A program made the position numbers and the translations under genes. A stretch of DNA of 64,000 bases, from assembly GCF_007858365.1 (NCBI RefSeq), contig NZ_VFIO01000008.1:124001-188000 (forward strand), read 5' to 3'. This document shows, piece after piece, positions 52,835 to 61,958 of this stretch. Numbering within the stretch: position 1 is the stretch's first letter; each line of letters opens with the position of its first letter. The notes beneath the pieces were generated by a model. That model worked only from the letters and a program-made list of their open reading frames with translations, was not told the DNA's origin and searched no databases. This DNA comes from Pseudomonas saxonica (GTDB lineage Bacteria; Pseudomonadota; Gammaproteobacteria; Pseudomonadales; Pseudomonadaceae).

Positions 52835-52858
52835 AAGGGGAGCCGAAGCTCCCCTTTA
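52835..52858 (+). terminator. Terminator after gene B
   Basis: AAGGGGAGC pairs perfectly with GCTCCCCTT around a CGAA loop, 75 bases past the stop. No equivalent follows gene A, so A transcripts may read into the liu relic and B. Confidence 0.8.
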
Positions 52859-53282
52859 ATGTGTCGATGCTTGCACTGTTTTTATTATCGAAGGGCGGTG
52901 TATTGTTGTTTTTGGAACTCACCCTTTGCTGCGTTGTGTGCGACCCCATTCAGGGTCAAGAGCAAACGTATTTTTTTGAGCGCTGATCCACTTTTATCAC
53001 CGGCTATCAAACCTGTGATCCAACCTGAACGGGTGCTACCTGAGGGTAGTTTTATTGTTCTCTGCCCGGTTGCGAGGTGGCTCTTAAGCTCCCCGGAAAA
53101 GTAAACCTTCTCCAAAAAAATCTGTTAGCTGCGTCTCTGCCGTGTTGTTTTTGTTATGTCAGAGTCGTTTCGTATTGTTTTTATTGTGTTGCTGCATTTT
53201 TTATTCTTGTTATGCCATAGAGATAGCAGGAGCCGTGCCAACTTTTTAAAAGCTATAAAAATCAATGGGTTGGGAAAATTTC

Positions 53283-53316
53283 GAAAAAAAACCGGCCTTT
53301 GTGTGGGCCGGTTTGT
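53283..53316 (-). terminator. Terminator after liuE
   Basis: AAACCGGCC pairs with GGCCGGTTT, and the A run on the left gives a T run on the minus strand. Confidence 0.88.
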
Positions 53317-53366
53317 TTCCGTGTTACTCGTTTGCAGGCGCGTGCGGTAACACTGCGCCACACTTT

Positions 53367-54263
53367 TCAGCCCAGTCGTGCTTTGGCCACCCGTGACCCC
53401 GTAACACGGCCCAGAACCTTGCAGATGTACTCTCCGGCCAGCAGCAGCTTGTCCATGTCCACGCCGGTGTCGATACCCATCCCGTTGAGCATATACAGCA
53501 CATCTTCGGTGGCGACGTTACCGCTGGCGCCTTTCGCGTAAGGGCAGCCGCCCAGCCCCGCAATTGAACTGTCGAAGACGCTGATGCCTTCCTGCAAGCT
53601 GGCGTAGATGTTGACGAGCGCCTGACCGTAGGTGTCATGGAAGTGACCGGCGAGTTTTTCACGAGGGACGTATGCCGTGACCGCTTCGAACATTGCCCTA
53701 GTAGCCGTTGGGGTTCCGGTACCGAGAGTGTCCCCCAGTGAAACTTCGTAACAGCCCATGGCGTAGAGTTCTTTGGCAACAGCCGCTACCTGTTGCGCGC
53801 TGACCTGGCCTTCATAAGGGCAACCCAGCACACAGGACACGTAGCCACGCACGCGGACACCCTGTTGGCGGGCAGCCTCGAGGATGGGCTCGAAGCGCGC
53901 CAGGCTTTCGCTGATTGAACAATTGATATTGCGTTGTGAAAAGGCCTCGGAGGCGGCAGCAAACACGGCTACTTCTTTGACGCCTGCGGCCACAGCATCC
54001 TCGAAACCGCGCAGATTGGGCGCCAAAGCACCGTAGACCACGCCCGGTTTGCGCTGAATGCGCGCGAACACATCTGCCGAGCCCGCCATTTGCGGCACCC
54101 ACTTGGGCGAGACAAAGCTGCCGACTTCGATATAACTCAAGCCCGCCTCCGTCAGTGCATCAACCAGTTGCACCTTGTCCGCCACGCTAATGGGTTGAGC
54201 TTCATTTTGCAGGCCGTCGCGAGGGCCAACTTCAACCAGGCGCACATGGGTGGGGAGGTTCAT
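53367..54263 (-). CDS. liuE: Hydroxymethylglutaryl-CoA lyase
   Basis: LiuE splits HMG-CoA into acetoacetate and acetyl-CoA, the last step of the Liu pathway. The 298-residue TIM-barrel protein carries VEVGPRDGLQNE, the metal-binding HFHDTYGQALVN and the loop GLGGCPYAKGASGNVATEDV with the catalytic cysteine. The ATG at 54263 is selected; the frame is open upstream into liuR. In P. aeruginosa liuE follows liuD; here it follows liuR and is about 4.2 kb from liuA. Confidence 0.95.
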   Translation of the reverse strand: MNLPTHVRLVEVGPRDGLQNEAQPISVADKVQLVDALTEAGLSYIEVGSFVSPKWVPQMAGSADVFARIQRKPGVVYGALAPNLRGFEDAVAAGVKEVAVFAAASEAFSQRNINCSISESLARFEPILEAARQQGVRVRGYVSCVLGCPYEGQVSAQQVAAVAKELYAMGCYEVSLGDTLGTGTPTATRAMFEAVTAYVPREKLAGHFHDTYGQALVNIYASLQEGISVFDSSIAGLGGCPYAKGASGNVATEDVLYMLNGMGIDTGVDMDKLLLAGEYICKVLGRVTGSRVAKARLG

Positions 54264-54318
54264 GGGGTCACCGTGTAGACAGAGAGAGGTGTGGGTCAGC
54301 ACATGGCTGCATGTGCCG

Positions 54319-54717
54319 TCAGCTTGCATCCTGGCTTTTAATGGTCTGCTCCAATGCCTGGAGGCAGCGCTCTTCGGCAGTGTCCAGCTCAAGCTGCATT
54401 TGCTGTATGTCCAGCAACTGTTGCTCCAGTTGTTCACGGCGCTCGGCAATTTTTGCCAGCATGCTGTTCAGTTGTTTTTGATTGCCCTGGGCGGGGTCGT
54501 AAAGCTCGATCAATTCGCGGCACTCGGCCAGTGAAAAGCCGATGCGTTTACCGCGTAATATCAGCTTCAGGCTGACTTTGTCGCGGGCCGAATACACTCG
54601 TTCCTGGCCGCGTCGCTCAGGGGAGAGCAAGCCTTGCTCTTCATAAAAACGGATGGCGCGGGTGGTGATGTCCAGCTCACGGGCCAGGTCGGAAATACTG
54701 TACGTCTGGCTGCTCAT
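54319..54717 (-). CDS. liuR: MerR-family regulator of leucine/isovalerate catabolism
   Basis: LiuR is a 132-residue MerR-family repressor/activator with the N-terminal winged helix (YSISDLARELDITTRAIRFY and EEQGLLSPERRGQERVY) and a long C-terminal coiled coil for dimerisation. No metal-binding cysteines are present apart from one Cys in AECREL and one near the end, which agrees with a metabolite sensor. Its start lies 56 bases ahead of liuE, so they are co-transcribed. A palindromic operator lies 43 bases upstream, indicating self-control. Confidence 0.93.
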   Translation of the reverse strand: MSSQTYSISDLARELDITTRAIRFYEEQGLLSPERRGQERVYSARDKVSLKLILRGKRIGFSLAECRELIELYDPAQGNQKQLNSMLAKIAERREQLEQQLLDIQQMQLELDTAEERCLQALEQTIKSQDAS

Positions 54718-54743
54718 GGGCGCGCTCTTGATTCATCTTGGGC

Positions 54744-55709
54744 TTAAGCTACTGGCTGCTTGACGTTTACGTCAAGCGCACTGGCATTGGCGGATTTATT
54801 TTCCAGCGCAATCTGCTGCTGGCATACCTCGATCAATTGCTCACGCATCCAGCGATTGGCCGGGTCTTGTTCGGTGCTTTCATGCCAGTACAAATGGGTT
54901 TCTACATTGGGCAGCTCAGGGAGGGGCAACGCCACAAAATGCAAGGCGTGGCGCCGTGCAAAGCGCTCGGGCACTGTCATCACCATATCGGTTTGCTGCA
55001 GCACATTGGTCGCCATCAGATAGTGTTGCGAGCGCAGTGTGATTTTGCGTTGGCGACCGATTTTTCCGAGTGCCAGGTCGACTTGGCCCAGGCCGTTACG
55101 TCGCGTCGAAATGTGGATGTGGGTCAGCGCCAAGTACTCATCGAGGCTGATTTTGGGTTTGCCGGCAAATGGATGCCCTTGGCGCATTGCGCACACGTAA
55201 CGATCTTCCATCAACTTGACGTGACGCACTTGCGGGTCGGTATTGAGCGGTGCATCCACGGCGAAATCCAGTCGCCCCGCGGCCAGATCGCTGGTGGTTT
55301 CGCGCCGGTGGGCGAGGAAGCTATCAACCACGACGGCAGGTGCCTGGCGACGCAAACGTTGAAACAAGGGCGGCAGGATCACCGCCTCAGACAGGTCAGT
55401 CATGCTGATCCGAAATGTTTTGCTGGCTTGCAACGGATTGAAAATCCGACTTTCTTGCACCGACACACGCAGCAGGGCCAATGCGCTGCGCACCGGGCTG
55501 ATGATGTTCTGAGCCATAGGCGTGGGCACCATGCCTTGAGCGGTGCGCACAAACAACGGGTCGTTGAAGCTTTCGCGCAAGCGGGCCAGTGCGTTGGACA
55601 CTGCAGGCTGAGTAATTCCCAGTATTTGGCCCGCGCGCGTCAGGTTGGCTTCGGTGTAAATCGCGTCAAAGACGACAAACAGATTGAGATCGACCTTGTT
55701 CAGGTTCAT
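54744..55709 (-). CDS. LysR-family transcriptional regulator
   Basis: The 321-residue regulator begins MNLNKVDLNLFVVFDAIYTE, with helix-turn-helix NLTRAGQILGITQPAVSNAL and the FNDPLFVRTAQGMVPT segment typical of the NodD/NahR-like group. It is divergent from an acyl-CoA dehydrogenase gene across 155 bases, its probable target. Its last codons contain the LiuR operator of the next gene. Confidence 0.92.
   Translation of the reverse strand: MNLNKVDLNLFVVFDAIYTEANLTRAGQILGITQPAVSNALARLRESFNDPLFVRTAQGMVPTPMAQNIISPVRSALALLRVSVQESRIFNPLQASKTFRISMTDLSEAVILPPLFQRLRRQAPAVVVDSFLAHRRETTSDLAAGRLDFAVDAPLNTDPQVRHVKLMEDRYVCAMRQGHPFAGKPKISLDEYLALTHIHISTRRNGLGQVDLALGKIGRQRKITLRSQHYLMATNVLQQTDMVMTVPERFARRHALHFVALPLPELPNVETHLYWHESTEQDPANRWMREQLIEVCQQQIALENKSANASALDVNVKQPVA
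54760..54775 (-). promoter_or_regulatory. LiuR operator before liuR, inside the LysR gene
   Basis: TTGACGTTTACGTCAA is the same palindrome as at 49279-49294. It encodes the DVNVKQ residues near the LysR C-terminus, so one sequence serves both coding and regulation. Confidence 0.8.
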
Positions 55710-55864
55710 GGCGCTTCGCTCTTGTTATCGGGTCATACGAGGTCGCAAAACTATATTGCTTATGAATGGTAATACACGCTGTAAATAGACAACGCAAATG
55801 AAGCAAGGCTGATCTAGCATCGGCGAGTACTTATTCCAGTCTTCCCGGTAACAGGTAACCCTCA
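55710..55864. promoter_or_regulatory. Divergent control region, LysR and acyl-CoA dehydrogenase
   Basis: This 155-base gap holds both promoters. ATATTGCTTATGAATGGTAA (55752-55771) is an AT-rich candidate for LysR binding; no certain box was identified. Confidence 0.45.
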
Positions 55865-57067
55865 ATGGATTTCGCTTATTCCCCGAAAGTTCAAGCGTTG
55901 CGCGAGCGTGTGACGGCATTTATGGACACCCATGTGTACCCGGCAGAAGCCATTTTCGAACAGCAGGTGGCTGAGGGAGATCGCTGGCAACCGACTGCGA
56001 TCATGGAGGACCTTAAACGCAAGGCTAAAGCGCAAGGGTTATGGAACTTGTTTCTGCCGGGGTCTGAAGCAGGGGCGGGACTGAGCAATCTGGAATACGC
56101 ACCATTGGCCGAAATCATGGGGCGCTCGATGCTCGGCTCGGAGCCATTTAATTGCTCGGCTCCTGATACCGGGAATATGGAGGTGCTGGTGCGTTACGCC
56201 AGTGAGGCGCAAAAACAGCAGTGGCTTGAGCCGTTGCTATCCGGGGACATTCGCTCGGCGTTTGCGATGACTGAACCTGATGTGGCTTCATCCGATGCAA
56301 CCAATATGGCCGCTCGGGCGCTGCGTGATGGCGACCATTGGGTGATCAATGGCCGTAAATGGTGGACCTCGGGCGCCTGTGACCCTCGCTGTAAAATCCT
56401 GATTTTTATGGGCCTGAGCAACCCTGGAAACCCTCGCCACCAACAGCACTCAATGATTCTGGTGCCGGTCGATACACCGGGGGTAAAAGTCGTGCGCCCG
56501 TTGCCGGTGTTTGGTTATGACGATGCGCCCCATGGTCATGCCGAAGTCCTGTTCGATAATGTCCGGGTGCCGTACGAAAACGTACTTCTGGGTGAGGGGC
56601 GAGGTTTTGAAATTGCTCAAGGTCGTCTTGGCCCGGGGCGTATACATCACTGCATGCGTTCGATTGGCATGGCTGAGCGTGCGTTGCAATTAATGTGTGA
56701 ACGTTCGCTGGCGCGTCATGCGTTCGGCAAACCGCTGGCTCGATTGGGGGGCAATATCGACAAGATTGCCGACTCGCGAATGGAGATCGACATGGCGCGG
56801 CTGTTGACGCTCAAGGCGGCGTACATGATGGACACGGTCGGGAACAAAGTCGCCCGCAGTGAAATTGCGCAGATCAAAGTGGTCGCGCCGAATGTAGCGT
56901 TGAAGGTGATTGATAGAGCCATTCAGATGCATGGTGGGGCGGGGGTTTCTGGGGATTTGCCGCTGGCTTACATGTATGCCATGCAGCGCACGTTACGACT
57001 GGCCGATGGCCCGGACGAAGTTCACAGAGCAGCAGTCGGCAAGCTGGAACTGGACAAGTACGCCTAG
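55865..57067 (+). CDS. Acyl-CoA dehydrogenase (ACAD10/11-like)
   Basis: The 400-residue FAD enzyme of the acyl-CoA dehydrogenase family has AMTEPDVASSDATNM, the substrate region INGRKWWTSGACDPRCKI, LARLGGNIDKIADSRMEID and the C-terminal IQMHGGAGVSGDLPLAYMYA. These features match the ACAD10/11-like group acting on longer or hydroxylated acyl-CoAs. Divergence from the LysR gene suggests induction by its substrate. Exact substrate unknown. Confidence 0.92.
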   Translation: MDFAYSPKVQALRERVTAFMDTHVYPAEAIFEQQVAEGDRWQPTAIMEDLKRKAKAQGLWNLFLPGSEAGAGLSNLEYAPLAEIMGRSMLGSEPFNCSAPDTGNMEVLVRYASEAQKQQWLEPLLSGDIRSAFAMTEPDVASSDATNMAARALRDGDHWVINGRKWWTSGACDPRCKILIFMGLSNPGNPRHQQHSMILVPVDTPGVKVVRPLPVFGYDDAPHGHAEVLFDNVRVPYENVLLGEGRGFEIAQGRLGPGRIHHCMRSIGMAERALQLMCERSLARHAFGKPLARLGGNIDKIADSRMEIDMARLLTLKAAYMMDTVGNKVARSEIAQIKVVAPNVALKVIDRAIQMHGGAGVSGDLPLAYMYAMQRTLRLADGPDEVHRAAVGKLELDKYA

Positions 57068-57129
57068 GGTCTGTTGCCGTTTCATTGCAAGCCGCGTCGC
57101 TGGGTCAAACTTAGCCACCCCCCATGGGC

Positions 57130-58446
57130 TTAATACACCCACACCTCAACGCGACGGTTTTTGAGGCGGCCTTCATCCTCGGCGTTATCGGCCACAGGCA
57201 TTTGCGCGCCGTAGCCACGAATTTCACGTAATACGACGCCGCTTTTGACCAGCTCACGGCGCACGGTCATCGCCCGCAGTTTCGACAACAGTTGCGCGCG
57301 CTCAGTGTCGTTTTTGGCATCGCCAAAACCTACCAAGGTGATGTGTTGAGTGAGCTTGTCATGGGTTCTCAAATAGTCGACTACACGGACCAAATCCTGG
57401 CGGGCCTTGTTGTCGAGTGTCGCGCTACCTTCTTCAAATCGAAAATTGACAGACAGGCGCTGAGCTTCTTTGGTCAGTGCCTGATAGTCCTCGGGCATAT
57501 GTTCCCCGGCCACTACGCGATTGGCTTGCACGCTCTGCGCAATAAAACCGTTCTGCGCGACAATCGCTTGCCCTTGAGGGCTTTGGGTGAAGTTGATCAA
57601 TGACTGGGCCAGCGAATTCGGGTTATTTGGCGGCAGATAGAAAAACAGGCGCCGCGACAGTGGGTAATCTTCGCTGGCGATCAGGCTGTCGAGCGGTAAC
57701 ATCGGTTGCGAAGGGCCATCGGCAATCGCTACGGCTTTGGCCGCACGAATGTACGGCAGGCCAATAAAGCCGATCGCTTGCGGGTCATGGCTGACCGCAT
57801 CGGATAACTGCTCACTGGACTCAAAGCGCTGCGCCGCGAGGCTTAAACTCAGATTCGCGCGGTTAAGCACCACCTCTTTAAAGGTGTCCCAGGTACCGGA
57901 CTGATTATCGCGGGCATAGAGATGAATTGTCCCGCCGACCCCACCCAGTGCTTCCCAGGTGCTGACCCGGCCGCTGAAGATGTCGGCCAGTTGTTCTGTC
58001 GTGAGTTGATTGAGCGGGTTGCCGGGATGAACAATGATTGCCAGGCCGTCAATGGCGATGACGTGTTCGGCTTCCGGGCTTTTCAGGTCACCCAGCGCCT
58101 CAAGCTCGACCAGTTCAGCGTCTTTGATGGGGCGTGAGGAGGCAACCATATCCGCCAGCCCTGCGTTGAGTGCCGCGAAGCCGGTGCCTGAACCGTGGGC
58201 CGAAACATCTACGCGAACCTGCTGCCCCAAGGCGTTGGTGCCGACAATGCTGTGCTCGTTAGGGGGCGTGGCGGGCACGCTGTGAATGTTGCGCAGGCCC
58301 TGTTCGGCCAGCATGGCGCGCACCAGTGCCGGGCCGAGATTGGCGCCAATGGTATTAGACCCTTGAATGCGCAAGTCGCTCGCAAAGGCCATGCCGGTTA
58401 TTGAACACACCACCATCCACACCATCCACACCATCAATCGCAGCAT
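57130..58446 (-). CDS. PstS-like phosphate-binding domain fused to OmpA domain
   Basis: The 438-residue protein has a signal peptide, a PstS-type substrate-binding domain (about 25-310; IQGSNTIGANLGPALV, SSRPIKDAEL, LYARDNQSGTWDTFKE) and a C-terminal OmpA-like peptidoglycan-binding domain (about 325-438; FRFEEGSATLDNKARQDLVR, IRGYGAQMPVADNAEDEGRL, NRRVEVWVY). It is probably a periplasmic sensor or scavenger tied to the wall. The start region is repetitive (VWMVWMV), so the exact start is uncertain. Confidence 0.88.
   Translation of the reverse strand: MLRLMVWMVWMVVCSITGMAFASDLRIQGSNTIGANLGPALVRAMLAEQGLRNIHSVPATPPNEHSIVGTNALGQQVRVDVSAHGSGTGFAALNAGLADMVASSRPIKDAELVELEALGDLKSPEAEHVIAIDGLAIIVHPGNPLNQLTTEQLADIFSGRVSTWEALGGVGGTIHLYARDNQSGTWDTFKEVVLNRANLSLSLAAQRFESSEQLSDAVSHDPQAIGFIGLPYIRAAKAVAIADGPSQPMLPLDSLIASEDYPLSRRLFFYLPPNNPNSLAQSLINFTQSPQGQAIVAQNGFIAQSVQANRVVAGEHMPEDYQALTKEAQRLSVNFRFEEGSATLDNKARQDLVRVVDYLRTHDKLTQHITLVGFGDAKNDTERAQLLSKLRAMTVRRELVKSGVVLREIRGYGAQMPVADNAEDEGRLKNRRVEVWVY
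58409..58436. repeat. Short tandem repeat in signal-peptide codons
   Basis: Near-identical nine-base units (CCACACCAT type) repeat three times, coding VWM-VWM in the signal peptide of the PstS-OmpA protein. Slippage would change the length by three residues without breaking the frame. Confidence 0.7.
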
Positions 58447-58538
58447 CAGCGGCCACCTTCCTGGAGCCAGAAATGAGCCAGCAATTTAAGTCAGGTGTGT
58501 TACCGGCGCATGACGGTGGAGGTTAATGTGCTTGCAAC

Positions 58539-59351
58539 TCAGCTCAATTCAAGCCAGACAGGTGCATGGTCGGACGGCTTTTCCATGGCGCGCAGGTCGT
58601 AGTCGACACCCGCGTCCTTGATGCGGTGCACCAGCCCTTGGGAGGCCAGAATCACGTCGATGCGCAGACCACGTTTTGGCTCGTCTTCAAAGCCACGACT
58701 GCGATAGTCGAACCAGCTGAAACGGTCTGTGACGTCTGGGTGCAGGTAGCGAAAACTGTCCACCAGGCCCCAGCCCTTGAGGCGCTCCATCCACTCGCGC
58801 TCTTCAGGCAAGAAGCTGCATTTGCCGGTTCTCAGCCAACGCTTGGCATTGTCCGGGCCGATACCGATATCGCAGTCTTGCGGAGAAATATTGATATCGC
58901 CCATAACTACCAGCGGTTGTTCATTGCTGAACTGACTTTCGAGCAGTTGTTGCAGGTCACTGTAAAAACGTTGTTTGGCCGGGAACTTGGTGGGGTGGTC
59001 GCGGCTTTCGCCCTGTGGGAAGTAACCATTCATGATGGTCACGGGCTGGCCATTTTCGTCGGCGAAAGTGCCCCAGATAAAACGGCGCTGTGCGTCTTCT
59101 TCGTCGGTGGCAAAGCCTTTGTGCAACTCAAGGGGTTCTTTTCGCGACAGCAGGGCGACGCCGTAATGGCCTTTTTGACCATGGAAATAGACGTGATAAC
59201 CCAGCGCCTGAATGTCGGCGAGGGGGAATTGATCGTCGTGGACTTTGGTTTCTTGCAGGCCGATGACGTCGGGCTGATGTTTTTCGATCAGCGCTGCCAG
59301 CTGATGTGGCCGAGCGCGCAGGCCGTTGATGTTGAATGAAACGATTTTCAT
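58539..59351 (-). CDS. xthA: Exodeoxyribonuclease III
   Basis: ExoIII is an AP endonuclease and 3'-5' exonuclease in base-excision repair. The 270-residue protein starts MKIVSFNINGLRARP and has the catalytic motifs GLQETKVHDDQFP, MGDINISPQDCDIG and the C-terminal SDHAPVWLEL. Length and order match E. coli XthA. It is a single gene, divergent from the following acetyltransferase. Confidence 0.96.
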   Translation of the reverse strand: MKIVSFNINGLRARPHQLAALIEKHQPDVIGLQETKVHDDQFPLADIQALGYHVYFHGQKGHYGVALLSRKEPLELHKGFATDEEDAQRRFIWGTFADENGQPVTIMNGYFPQGESRDHPTKFPAKQRFYSDLQQLLESQFSNEQPLVVMGDINISPQDCDIGIGPDNAKRWLRTGKCSFLPEEREWMERLKGWGLVDSFRYLHPDVTDRFSWFDYRSRGFEDEPKRGLRIDVILASQGLVHRIKDAGVDYDLRAMEKPSDHAPVWLELS

Positions 59352-59516
59352 GGGCAGGCAGTCCTGAATAAAACTGCGATGTTAGCGGTCAGCGTGCAGT
59401 GGGGCAAATGCACTGCTAACGTAGGAAACTCGCAGCCCCGATTGAACTGTTATGCGCCTCGGGGGCTCGTACTCATTAAGACGTGTCGCTATCCAGGCGC
59501 CACCGAGGGGACATTC

Positions 59517-60167
59517 ATGACACAAGCGTCGAACGCCACATGCCAGATTCAGATGCTGGACAGCGGCTATTCAAAGGAAGCACGTGCGCTGCTGTATCAG
59601 GCGTATCGTCAGGAACCGACGTTTCAGTACCTGTTCGAAGCGAGTCGCCCGGGCTATGAACGACGGATGCGGGCAACCATTCGGGCATTGGTCAAACAGC
59701 ATTTCTTTCAGGACTTACCGGCCTTGGGGCTTTTGGTCGATGATCGCTTGGTGGGTATTGCCTTGATTGCACCGCCCCTGAGGCGTCTGGGCATCACTGA
59801 AAGTTGGGCATGGCAACTGCGCATGTTGCTCACGGCCGGTCTGCGTGGCACGCGCCGTTATCTGAACTACCATAACGCCGTGCTGGCGTGCATTCCCGGT
59901 GATGCCGTGCATATGTTACCGCTGCTCGGAATTCACCCGCAGTTTCAGGGTTTGCACTATGGCGAGCAATTACTGGAAGCCGTTCATAACTGGTGCGCAG
60001 CGGATGAACATTCCGAAGGTGTAGTGCTCGACACCGGCAATGAACACTATCTGGAATTTTATAAGCGTCAGGGTTATGTCCAGATTGGAGAGGTGGCCAT
60101 AGGCCCGGTTGTGGAGCATGTATTTTTCCATGCCAACCCTCAGGTGTTACACACTGCAACAGCATAA
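59517..60167 (+). CDS. GNAT-family acetyltransferase
   Basis: This is a 216-residue acetyltransferase-fold protein. The acetyl-CoA region is IHPQFQGLHYGEQLLEAVHN, followed by VVLDTGNEHYLEFYKRQGY, typical of GNAT motif B. The ATG at 59517 follows GAGGGGA. It lies upstream of tamA but is spaced by 63 bases, and the link is not known. Substrate unknown. Confidence 0.82.
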   Translation: MTQASNATCQIQMLDSGYSKEARALLYQAYRQEPTFQYLFEASRPGYERRMRATIRALVKQHFFQDLPALGLLVDDRLVGIALIAPPLRRLGITESWAWQLRMLLTAGLRGTRRYLNYHNAVLACIPGDAVHMLPLLGIHPQFQGLHYGEQLLEAVHNWCAADEHSEGVVLDTGNEHYLEFYKRQGYVQIGEVAIGPVVEHVFFHANPQVLHTATA

Positions 60168-60230
60168 GCCCGCGTTTATGCTCCGTGGCGCGCTCTAAGT
60201 CCAGCCTTGTCCGTGATAGCATCCGCGCCT

Positions 60231-61958
60231 ATGAAGTTTCCAGGAAGATTCACCAGTGCTTTTGTCCTGTTGATCAGCAGTTGCGCGGCATTTGCCCAAA
60301 GCGAACTGGTGGTCAGGGTCAAACCCGCAAACAATGCCCTCAAGGCCAATGTGGAAGGCTATATCGGCAGCCTCGGCGATCGCGACGAGGAGGCCTTGTT
60401 GCGCTTCAAGCGCGGCGCGATAGAGCAGGCCCTGAAAGCCTCCCAGGCCTTGGGTTATTATCAACCCACCATTGATGCCGAGGTTAAAGCCGGCGATCCA
60501 CCGCGTTTGGAGTTGAACATTGATCCCGGCGAGCCGGTGCATCTGCGCAACGTCAATGTGCGTGTCGAAGGCCCGGCTTCATCACTCAAGGCCTTTCAAA
60601 TTCCGGCCAGTGATGACCTGAAACCGGGCGCCGTGCTCAATCAGGGCAACTACGAAGACGCCAAGCGCATGATCCTCAACCGTGCGCTGCGCTATGGTTT
60701 TTTCGATGGCAAATTCCTCAAGCACGAATTGCTGGTAGACCCCAAAGGCGGGTTTGCCGATATCAACCTTGTGTATGACAGCGGCCCCCGTTACACACTC
60801 GGGAAGGTCACATTTGCGGGCAATGCGCCCTTTGATCAGACCTTGCTTGATCGGCTGGTGCCTTTCAAACCCGATACTCCCTACGACTCCCAACTGATTG
60901 CAGAGCTCAATCAAAACCTGCAAAGCAGTGGCTATTTTGAAACGGTACAAGTAGGTGCCGCGCCAAGTACGGCCGTCGGTACGGTCATTCCGGTTGACGT
61001 CGATTTGTATACCCGTAAACCGCGCACCATGACGTTGGGTCTGGGCTATTCGACCGACATGGGGCCGCGCGGCAAAGCCAGCTGGACGCGCCATTGGGAC
61101 AACCCCCGTGGCGACAGTTATGGTTTTGAGTCCGAAATTTCTCAGCCCAAGCAGAACGTCGGGGCCTGGTATGACATCCCGCTTGACCCGCCCCTGACCG
61201 ATAAATTGCGCTTTGCTGCAGGCTATCAATACGAAGAAATCGCCAATACCGACACGTTGAGCAAGTTGCTCACCCTGGGCCCTGAATGGCACAGCAAAAT
61301 GGACAACGGCTGGACGCGGGTAGTGTTCCTGCGCTGGCAACATGAACAGTACCGCCTGGGGGATGACTCGGGGTTGAGCACGTTGCTGCTGCCGGGGGTG
61401 AGTTTTTCGGTGGTGCGCAGTGATAACCGTATAGACCCGAGCCACGGCTACAGCGTGACCTCCAGCATAGAAGTGGCCAAAGAAGGGCTGATGTCGGACA
61501 CCAACCTGTTACACGGTGACGTGCAATTCAAGGCGTTGACCACCTTGTGGGAAAAACACCGTTTTCTGGGGCGAGTTCAATTCGGCGGCAGCGCCACCAA
61601 CGGCTATAAGCAAGTACCGCCTTCCTTGCGGTTTTTTGCGGGCGGTGACCAAAGCGTGCGGGGCTATGCCTATCAGAGTCTGTCACCCAAGAACTCCGAA
61701 GGTGACCGCATCGGTGGGCGTTACATGTTGACGGGCAGCCTCGAGTATCAATACCAGTTCGCAGAGAAATGGCGCTGGGCCACGTTCGTTGACCAAGGCA
61801 ATGCATTCAATAATCTGGAACTGCCCAGCTTGAAGACGGGCGTAGGCGTGGGCATTCGTTATATCTCGCCGATAGGCCCGATACGACTCGATCTGGCTCA
61901 TGCGCTGGACGATGACGGTGGTATCCAACTGCACTTCTCGATGGGGCCTGAACTGTGA
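60231..61958 (+). CDS. tamA: Translocation and assembly module outer-membrane protein TamA
   Basis: TamA is a BamA-related outer-membrane barrel that works with TamB in envelope assembly. The 575-residue precursor has a signal peptide (FVLLISSCAAFAQ), three POTRA-like domains (to about 265) and a C-terminal 16-strand barrel with GGDQSVRGYAYQSLSP, the conserved barrel motif, and a final strand ending LHFSMGPEL. The ATG at 60231 was chosen for its signal peptide. Its stop overlaps the tamB start (GTGA). Confidence 0.95.
   Translation: MKFPGRFTSAFVLLISSCAAFAQSELVVRVKPANNALKANVEGYIGSLGDRDEEALLRFKRGAIEQALKASQALGYYQPTIDAEVKAGDPPRLELNIDPGEPVHLRNVNVRVEGPASSLKAFQIPASDDLKPGAVLNQGNYEDAKRMILNRALRYGFFDGKFLKHELLVDPKGGFADINLVYDSGPRYTLGKVTFAGNAPFDQTLLDRLVPFKPDTPYDSQLIAELNQNLQSSGYFETVQVGAAPSTAVGTVIPVDVDLYTRKPRTMTLGLGYSTDMGPRGKASWTRHWDNPRGDSYGFESEISQPKQNVGAWYDIPLDPPLTDKLRFAAGYQYEEIANTDTLSKLLTLGPEWHSKMDNGWTRVVFLRWQHEQYRLGDDSGLSTLLLPGVSFSVVRSDNRIDPSHGYSVTSSIEVAKEGLMSDTNLLHGDVQFKALTTLWEKHRFLGRVQFGGSATNGYKQVPPSLRFFAGGDQSVRGYAYQSLSPKNSEGDRIGGRYMLTGSLEYQYQFAEKWRWATFVDQGNAFNNLELPSLKTGVGVGIRYISPIGPIRLDLAHALDDDGGIQLHFSMGPEL

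Larger units (their letters stand above)
52764..53366. other. Gene-poor region between protein B and liuE
   Basis: About 600 bases of AT-rich DNA with a nine-G run (52780-52788), a terminator for gene B and another for liuE. A minus-strand open frame (52885-53115, 76 codons, TTG start) has no supporting ribosome site or recognised family; it may be a remnant. Confidence 0.5.

Noticed and set aside
52885..53115. 76-codon minus-strand frame between gene B and liuE
   Set aside because: It starts with TTG, has no ribosome site and no recognised family, and overlaps an equally long plus-strand frame; kept only as a possible remnant.
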